A program made the position numbers and the translations under genes. Below the pieces are notes generated by a model that did not search any database, had not been told where the DNA came from, and saw only the letters and a program-made list of their open reading frames with translations. A stretch of DNA of 12,033 nt. It comes from Acetobacteraceae bacterium (GTDB lineage: Bacteria; Pseudomonadota; Alphaproteobacteria; Acetobacterales; Acetobacteraceae). Position 1 is the first letter of the stretch, and each line of letters starts with the position of its first letter. The stretch is taken from the NCBI GenBank assembly GCA_027311485.1, contig DAICYU010000072.1, forward strand, positions 1 to 12,033, read 5' to 3'. This document shows, one piece after another, positions 6,669-12,033 of the stretch.

Positions 6669-9600
6669 ATGAACGCCCTCATCGCCGCGGCGCTGAAGCA
6701 GCGGATTCTGGTCCTTATCGTCATGCTGGCCGTGTTCGCCGGCGGCGCCATCGCATTCCGCAACCTGAATATCGAGGCGTACCCGGACCCGGTGCCGCCG
6801 CTGGTCGATATCATCGTGCAAAGCCCCGGCCAGTCGGCTGAGGAGATGGAACGCTACATGACGATCCCGGTCGAGATCCAGATGGCCGGGATTCCCAATG
6901 TCACCGCGATCCGGACGATTTCGCTGTTCGGGCTGTCCGACATCAAGGTGCAGTTCACCTACGACTTCACCTATCAGCAGGCCGAGCAATGGGTGACCAA
7001 CCGCCTGTCGCAGCTGCCGCCGCTGCCGAACGGCGCCACGCCGCAGATCTCACCGGAAAGTCCGGTCGGGGAGATCATGCGCTATCGCGTTGTCGGGCCG
7101 CCCGGCTACTCGGTCATGGACCTGAAGACGATCGAGGACTGGATGCTTGAACGCCGCTTCAAGGCGGTTCCGGGCGTCGTCGATGTGAATGGCTGGGGCG
7201 GCAAGACCAAGGCCTATGACGTCACCATCGACCAGCGGAAGCTGCAAAGCTACGACCTGACGGTGCCGCAGGTGATCACGGCGCTGAACAACGCCAACAT
7301 CAACGTCGGTGGCCAGACGGTGAATTTCGGCGCCCAGTCCGCCGTGGTGCGCGGCATCGGCCTGATCCATTCCGTCGACCAGATCGCCGATACGATGGTA
7401 TCGCAAAATAACGGCGCCCCGGTCTTTGTGCGCGACATCGCCCGCGTGGAGGTCGGTCACCTGCCGCGGCTGGGCATCGCCGGACAGGATGATACCGACG
7501 ACATCGTGCAAGGCATCGTGCTGATGCGCCGCGGCGCCGAAAGCCTGCCGACCATCCGGCGGGTGGAGGCGCTGATCGACCGGATCAACCATTCCGGCAT
7601 ATTGCCGCCCGGCGTGCGGATCGAGCGTATCTACGACCGATCCGACCTGATCAACGTCACCACCCACACCGTGCTGCACAACATGGTGGAGGGCATCATC
7701 CTGATCTTCCTGGTGCAATGGGTGTTCCTGGGCAACCTGCGCGCCGCCTGCATCACCGCGGCCACCATCCCGTTCGCGCTGGCGTTCGCCATCACGCTGC
7801 TGCTGGTCACCGGCGAGTCGGCAAACCTGCTCTCCGTCGGCGCGATCGATTTCGGCCTGGTCGTCGATGCCACCGTCATCCTGGTCGAAAACGTCGTCCG
7901 CCGCCTGTCGCAGCCGCCGGCAAAACGGTTTGCCACCTCGGTGGCGCTGCATCGTTCCCGCGTCGTCAGTGAACTCGGCGGCAAGTTCGCCGTGATCGGC
8001 AACGCCGCGATCGAGGTGAACCGCGGCATCTTCTTCTCCGCGGCGATCATCATCGCCGGCTTCGTGCCGCTGTTCACCATGAGCGGCATCGAAGGTCATA
8101 TCTTCGGCCCGATGGCGCGCACCTACGCCTATGCCATTGCCGGCGGCCTGATCGCCACGTTCACCGTCACGCCGGCGCTGTGCGGCCTGCTGCTGCGCGC
8201 GCAGGAAACCGAGAATGACACACCGCCGGTCCGCCTGCTGCACCGGCTGTACCGGCCGGTGGTGCGGTTCGCCCTGGCAAACCGGGTGCTGACCCTGGGC
8301 CTGATGCTGTGCCTGCTGCTCAGCGCCGGGTTGGCCATGCGCACGCTGGGGATGGAATTCCTGCCCAAGCTGGAGGAGGGCAACATGTGGGTGCGCGCGA
8401 CGATGCCCACATCGGTCTCGCTGCAGGACAGTAACGGCTATGTCAACCAGATGCGCGCGATCCTGAAATCCTTCCCCGAGGTCGTCACCGTCGTGTCCCA
8501 GCACGGCCGCCCCGACGACGGCACCGATGCCACCGGCTTCTTCAATGCCGAGTTCTTCGTGCCGCTGAAGCCGTTCGACTCCTGGCCGCACGGCATCGAC
8601 AAGGAGACGCTGACGGAAGCCATGACGCGGAAGCTGCAGGACACATTCCCGGGGGTCGATTTCAACTTCTCCCAGTACATCGAGGACAACGTCGAGGAAG
8701 CCGCGTCCGGCGTGAAGGGGGAGAACTCGGTCAAGCTGTTCGGCGGCGACCTGCTGACGCTGGAGAACACGGCGAACAAGATCAAGGACGTCATGGCGAC
8801 GGTACCCGGCATCGCCGACCTGGGCGTGTTTTCCTCCCTGGGGCAGCCGACGGTGCGCATCGACGTGGATCGCGTCAAGGCGGCGCGCTATGGCCTGGCG
8901 CCCGGCGACATCAACACGACCGTGCAGGCGGCAATCGGCGGCCAGGCGGCCGGCAACCTGTATGAGGAAGGCTCCGACCGCAACTTTCCCATCATGGTGC
9001 GGTTGGCACCGCGGTATCGCGACAGCCTGGACGCGATCCGCCACATCATGATCGGCGCCCCCACCCCGAACGGCAATGGCGTGATCCCGATCCCGTTGAC
9101 CGACGTCGCCACGGTGAAACTGACCTCGGGCGCCTCGTTCATCTATCGGGAAGGGCAGGAGCGCTACATCCCGATCAAGTTCAGCGTGCGCGGCCGCGAT
9201 CTGGGGACGACCGTCCTGGAAGCGCAGAAGAAGGTGGATGAAGCCGTCGCGATCCCCGGTGGCTATCACCTCGAATGGGTTGGCGAATTCGGCAACCTGG
9301 AGGAAGCCGTCGCTCGGCTGGCCATCGTGGTGCCGTTGGCGATCGCCTTGATCTGCCTGCTGCTGTTCGTGAATTTCGGATCGGTCACCGATATGCTGCT
9401 GGCGGCGAGCGTGATCCCGATGGCGCTGATCGGCGGGATTTTCGCTTTGTATGTAACTGGCACGCCGTTCAGCGTGTCGGCGGCGATCGGGTTCGTGGCG
9501 CTGTTCGGGATCGCGGCGATGGACGGGATCCTGATGCTGACGGCCTATAACCGGGCGCTGGAAAACGGCAGCGATCGCGTGACGGCGATCGTGCGGACCT

Positions 9601-9842
9601 GTGAAATCCAGATGCGGCCGGTGTTGATGACCTGCGTAGTCGCCTGCGTCGGCCTGCTGCCGGCGGCGGTGTCGAACGGGATCGGCTCCCAGGTGCAGAA
9701 GCCGCTGGCCCTGGTGGTGGTCGGCGGGATCATCCTGGCGCCGGTGCTGATCCTGGTCATACTCCCGGTGCTGATCGACCTGTTCTCCCGCCGGGTGCCC
9801 GTCATGCTGGAAGCGCCTGACAGCCTGGAGCCGGCCGAGTGA
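6669..9842 (+). CDS. RND efflux pump, heavy-metal-efflux (CzcA/CusA) type inner-membrane subunit
   Basis: This is a complete proton-driven RND transporter of 1057 residues with the usual repeat: TM1 (about 11-30), a large periplasmic porter loop, TM2-6 (about 335-510), TM7 (541-558), a second periplasmic loop and TM8-12 (about 883-1038). TM4 reads DFGLVVDATVILVEN (394-408); Asp394, Asp400 and Glu407 match the acidic proton-relay signature of CzcA-like pumps rather than the hydrophobic AcrB type. GMEFLPKLEEGNMW (561-574) is also typical of this family. The porter-domain positions expected for the CusA copper/silver methionine triad do not hold an obvious Met set, so divalent metal or another substrate is more likely. 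GGAG (6656-6659) lies nine bases before the ATG. The stop overlaps the next start. Confidence 0.93.
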   Translation: MNALIAAALKQRILVLIVMLAVFAGGAIAFRNLNIEAYPDPVPPLVDIIVQSPGQSAEEMERYMTIPVEIQMAGIPNVTAIRTISLFGLSDIKVQFTYDFTYQQAEQWVTNRLSQLPPLPNGATPQISPESPVGEIMRYRVVGPPGYSVMDLKTIEDWMLERRFKAVPGVVDVNGWGGKTKAYDVTIDQRKLQSYDLTVPQVITALNNANINVGGQTVNFGAQSAVVRGIGLIHSVDQIADTMVSQNNGAPVFVRDIARVEVGHLPRLGIAGQDDTDDIVQGIVLMRRGAESLPTIRRVEALIDRINHSGILPPGVRIERIYDRSDLINVTTHTVLHNMVEGIILIFLVQWVFLGNLRAACITAATIPFALAFAITLLLVTGESANLLSVGAIDFGLVVDATVILVENVVRRLSQPPAKRFATSVALHRSRVVSELGGKFAVIGNAAIEVNRGIFFSAAIIIAGFVPLFTMSGIEGHIFGPMARTYAYAIAGGLIATFTVTPALCGLLLRAQETENDTPPVRLLHRLYRPVVRFALANRVLTLGLMLCLLLSAGLAMRTLGMEFLPKLEEGNMWVRATMPTSVSLQDSNGYVNQMRAILKSFPEVVTVVSQHGRPDDGTDATGFFNAEFFVPLKPFDSWPHGIDKETLTEAMTRKLQDTFPGVDFNFSQYIEDNVEEAASGVKGENSVKLFGGDLLTLENTANKIKDVMATVPGIADLGVFSSLGQPTVRIDVDRVKAARYGLAPGDINTTVQAAIGGQAAGNLYEEGSDRNFPIMVRLAPRYRDSLDAIRHIMIGAPTPNGNGVIPIPLTDVATVKLTSGASFIYREGQERYIPIKFSVRGRDLGTTVLEAQKKVDEAVAIPGGYHLEWVGEFGNLEEAVARLAIVVPLAIALICLLLFVNFGSVTDMLLAASVIPMALIGGIFALYVTGTPFSVSAAIGFVALFGIAAMDGILMLTAYNRALENGSDRVTAIVRTCEIQMRPVLMTCVVACVGLLPAAVSNGIGSQVQKPLALVVVGGIILAPVLILVILPVLIDLFSRRVPVMLEAPDSLEPAE

Positions 9843-11308
9843 CGCCTGTGATCCGATGGTTTCTGCTGCTGCTGCCGCTGACTGCCTGCGCGGTTGGCCC
9901 GGACTTCAAGCCGCCGCCGGCGCCCGCCGTTGCCGGCTACACGTCCGAGCCCACGCTGCCGCCGACCACGGCCACGGACGTGCCGAAAGGCGCCGCGCAG
10001 CACTTCGTTCCCGGCCAGGACATCGCCGCCGACTGGTGGCACCTGTTCGGCTCCCGGCCGCTGGACGATCTGGTCCGGCAGGCGCTTGCGGCCAATCCGA
10101 CGCTGCCCGCCGCCCAGGCGGCGCTGCGGCAAGCGGTGGAAAATGTCGCCGCCCAGCGCGGGTCCTATTATCCATCCGCCGCGGTTGAACTCGCCGGGCT
10201 GCGGGCGCTGACGCCGCTCGCCGCGCTTTCGCCGGTATCAGCCGGCGGAACCCCGTACTACAGCCTGATCACGCCGCAGTTGAACGTCTCCTTCGTGCCG
10301 GACGTGTTCGGCGCCAATGCACGTGCCGTGGAATCCCTGCAGGCGCAGGCGGACAGTCAGCGCTATGCCCTGGAAGCGAGCTGGGTGACCCTGACGTCCA
10401 ACGTCGTCGCCGGCGCGATCCAGGAGGCATCGCTGCGCGGCCAGATCGCGGTGGCCGAGGAAACCGTGGAGATCGAACGCGAACTATTGGCGATCCTGCG
10501 CAAGCAACAAGGCCTGGGGCAGGCGGCCGGCGCCGACGTGGCGGCACAGGAGGCCGCGCTGGGGCAGGCGCAGCAGGTCCTGCCGCCGCTGCGCAAGCAA
10601 CTGGCGCAGCAACGCGATGCGCTGACCGTGCTGGCCGGCAAACCGCCTAGCGAGGAGATCGGACAGCGTTTCGACCTCGACTCGCTGCATCTGCCGGTGA
10701 ACCTGCCGGTCAGCCTGCCCGCGGCCCTGGTGGCGCAGCGGCCCGATGTGCAGCAGGCCGAGGCAACTCTGCACGCGGCCAGTGCCGATATCGGTCAGGC
10801 CGTTGCTGCCCGGCTGCCGCAGATCACCTTGACAGCGCAACTCGGCAACAGCGCCAACAGCACGGCCGCACTGTTTACGCCGGGAACGAATTTCTGGACG
10901 TTGACCGCCGGCGTCACCCAGCCGCTGTTTGAGGGGTTCGCCCTGATGCACAGGCAGCGCGCGGCGCAGGCGGCGTTTGATCAGGCGGCGGCGCAGTATC
11001 GCAGCACCGTGCTGACCGCGATGCAGAATGTCGCGGATGCGCTGCGTGCGTTGCAGGCCGATGCGGACTCGGTGCAGGCCGCCGCCGCGGCGGAGCGCGC
11101 CGCGCATCGCAGCCTGGACATCGCGCGCCGGCAACTCGCGCTGGGGCAGGTGGCCTACCTGTCTTTGCTGACCGCACAAAATACCGACGCCCAGGCTCGG
11201 CTGGCCCTGGTGCAGGCGCAGGCAACGCGCTTGGCGGACACGGCGGCGCTGTTTCAGTCGATGGGTGGTGGCTGGTGGCACCGGCCGGGTGAAAAGCCGG
11301 CGACGTGA
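9839..11308 (+). CDS. Outer-membrane efflux lipoprotein, NodT family
   Basis: This is the outer-membrane channel of the tripartite pump, 489 residues. The signal ends in LPLTAC with lipobox Cys17, so the mature protein is lipid-anchored. DWWHLFGSRPLDDLVRQAL (about 65-83) starts the first OEP repeat. LVAQRPDVQQAEA (297-309) opens the second, and LFQSMGGGW (471-479) is the characteristic family C-terminus. Long alpha-helical hairpins rich in Ala, Gln and Leu fit the periplasmic tunnel. The GTG start overlaps the pump's TGA as GTGA, with GGAG (9827-9830) eight bases upstream, implying translational coupling. GTG 9848 is a near alternative. Gene order adaptor-pump-channel differs from the classical czcCBA order. 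Confidence 0.92.
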   Translation: MTPVIRWFLLLLPLTACAVGPDFKPPPAPAVAGYTSEPTLPPTTATDVPKGAAQHFVPGQDIAADWWHLFGSRPLDDLVRQALAANPTLPAAQAALRQAVENVAAQRGSYYPSAAVELAGLRALTPLAALSPVSAGGTPYYSLITPQLNVSFVPDVFGANARAVESLQAQADSQRYALEASWVTLTSNVVAGAIQEASLRGQIAVAEETVEIERELLAILRKQQGLGQAAGADVAAQEAALGQAQQVLPPLRKQLAQQRDALTVLAGKPPSEEIGQRFDLDSLHLPVNLPVSLPAALVAQRPDVQQAEATLHAASADIGQAVAARLPQITLTAQLGNSANSTAALFTPGTNFWTLTAGVTQPLFEGFALMHRQRAAQAAFDQAAAQYRSTVLTAMQNVADALRALQADADSVQAAAAAERAAHRSLDIARRQLALGQVAYLSLLTAQNTDAQARLALVQAQATRLADTAALFQSMGGGWWHRPGEKPAT

Positions 11309-11412
11309 GCCGATAAGGGAGGAATCAGCTCTCACGGGGTCATCCCGGCCTCAAAACGATGCTGTCGCAGCACGTCGAGCGGCCCTGTCGCCGGTTCGAT
11401 ACGATTATGCCG

Positions 11413-11901
11413 TCAGGACCCTGGCGCGATCGCCGCCAAGCGTTGTACCGCGGCCGGGTCCTGTGCCGCTGCAAGCAGATCCGCCCAGTCATTGGGTGGA
11501 TTGCCGTTTGCCAGCATGCGGGCGAACACGGCGTAAGGGTCGTTCGCGGCGCCGGTTTTGCGCAGCGTGTCGTGGTCATTGACCCAGTCATAGACCACGA
11601 TCCGCGATGCCAAGTCGGCGCGAAAAAACAGCCGGAACCGGGTGGCGCCGAACTTGGCACGAAACCAGTGCCGGTGCGCCGGGCCGAGGGTATTGCGCTC
11701 TCGGAACTCGGCCGACAATGGGTCGCGCGGCACGCGATCGAACATGAGATCACGCAGGGTGGCCAGCAACTTGACATTGGCGTTGCCCTACCAGCCCGCA
11801 GGATCTGATTGCCGCGCACGCTCGGCCGCCGCGATCAGCTCGCCGAGTTGATCGAACAGGGGCGGGTGCCCAACCAACCGCCAGCCGTGGCGTTGCAGCA
11901 C
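11413..11901 (-). pseudogene. yhaV: YhaV-type RNase toxin gene with in-frame amber codon
   Basis: YhaV is the ribosome-dependent mRNA interferase of the PrlF-YhaV type II toxin-antitoxin system. The frame reads HGWRLVGHPPLFDQL near the start. After the stop it gives HWFRAKFGATRFRLFFRAD, then VYDWVNDHDTLRKTG, DPYAVFARMLANGNPPNDW and a short tail. These match the family pattern KFG..R.RLFFR, W.ND..TLR..G, D.Y.VF..ML..G.PP.DW. From a likely GTG at 11901 the length is 162 codons, close to E. coli YhaV (154), but codon 38 is TAG (11788-11790), between GW and GNANVKLL. Frame and homology-like sequence continue unchanged on both sides. The start is uncertain: no good ribosome site precedes 11901. 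An internal TTG at 11769 could give a 118-residue fragment. A sequencing error is possible. Confidence 0.8.
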
Positions 11902-11908
11902 GGTCGGA

Positions 11909-12033
11909 CTACAGCGCCACCTCACCGTCGATCGGCGCATCAGGATCGGCCGCCACTCCCCCGGTCACTGGCGTTATGCGGACCGCTGACAGCTGCCCTC
12001 GCCAAGGCGGCACAGCCGGCAGTCGCAGAAGTG
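11909..12033 (-). CDS. C-terminal end of an unidentified open frame (partial)
   Basis: A minus-strand frame open from the right edge ends with TAG at 11909-11911, seven bases before the likely toxin start. Its visible 40 codons include PAVPPWRGQLSAVRITPV and end ADPDAPIDGEVAL. The composition is protein-like. The W-R-G-x-x-x-x-V-R-x-x-P pattern loosely recalls beta-sandwich carbohydrate-binding or hydrolase tails, which is weak. It does not look like PrlF, the AbrB-fold antitoxin expected upstream of yhaV. Identity unknown; it could be chance. Confidence 0.3.
   Translation of the reverse strand, partial: LLRLPAVPPWRGQLSAVRITPVTGGVAADPDAPIDGEVAL

Noticed and set aside
7050..9269. A 739-codon open frame on the minus strand
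   Set aside because: It lies wholly antisense to the RND pump gene, is rich in Arg, His, Asp and Gln without domains, and reflects GC-rich codon bias of the real gene.
10484..11335. A 283-codon minus-strand frame opposite the outer-membrane lipoprotein gene
   Set aside because: It is antisense to a complete NodT-family gene and is low in hydrophobic structure.
11305..11338. GTGAGC and GCTCTCAC as a terminator after the efflux operon
   Set aside because: The arms differ by an insertion, the stem is short, and there is no T-run.

Overview
The window is GC-rich chromosomal DNA from a Gram-negative bacterium. The lipoprotein outer-membrane factor, the RND pump and the Tat-exported binding protein all point that way. 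Codon use and the style of the protein families fit an alphaproteobacterium, possibly Acetobacteraceae, but that placement is an inference. No rRNA, tRNA, CRISPR array, transposase or complete mobile element is visible.

Left part (1-1227): the last codons of a two-component receiver domain (1-59) are followed by a haloalkane-dehalogenase-type alpha/beta hydrolase (82-1002). A short AT-rich spacer comes next and may carry a gene remnant.

Middle part: a minus-strand unit runs from a candidate TTGACA promoter near 4064-4069. It passes through a broken small gene (3695-4016) interrupted by a strong palindrome, then an orphan Tat-exported periplasmic binding protein (2482-3693), then an MFS transporter (1228-2427). 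Diverging from it is an HGGAW/GQSSG esterase-like hydrolase (4151-5005). These genes look like a small accessory uptake and catabolic cluster, but no substrate can be named.

Right part: a tightly packed plus-strand operon encodes a complete tripartite RND efflux system. It consists of a periplasmic adaptor (5319-6653), a CzcA/CusA-type inner-membrane pump (6669-9842) and a NodT-type outer-membrane lipoprotein (9839-11308, overlapping the pump stop as GTGA). The pump has the acidic TM4 signature of heavy-metal efflux RND proteins but no obvious CusA methionine triad.

Right edge: facing the operon is a minus-strand yhaV-type RNase toxin gene (11413-11901). Its reading frame is intact except for one in-frame amber codon, and no PrlF-like antitoxin is visible. 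An open frame of unknown identity runs off the right edge.

The most noteworthy points are the amber-interrupted toxin, the palindrome-split small gene at the head of the binding-protein operon, and the unassigned substrate of the HME-like pump. I see no convincing new multi-gene system.
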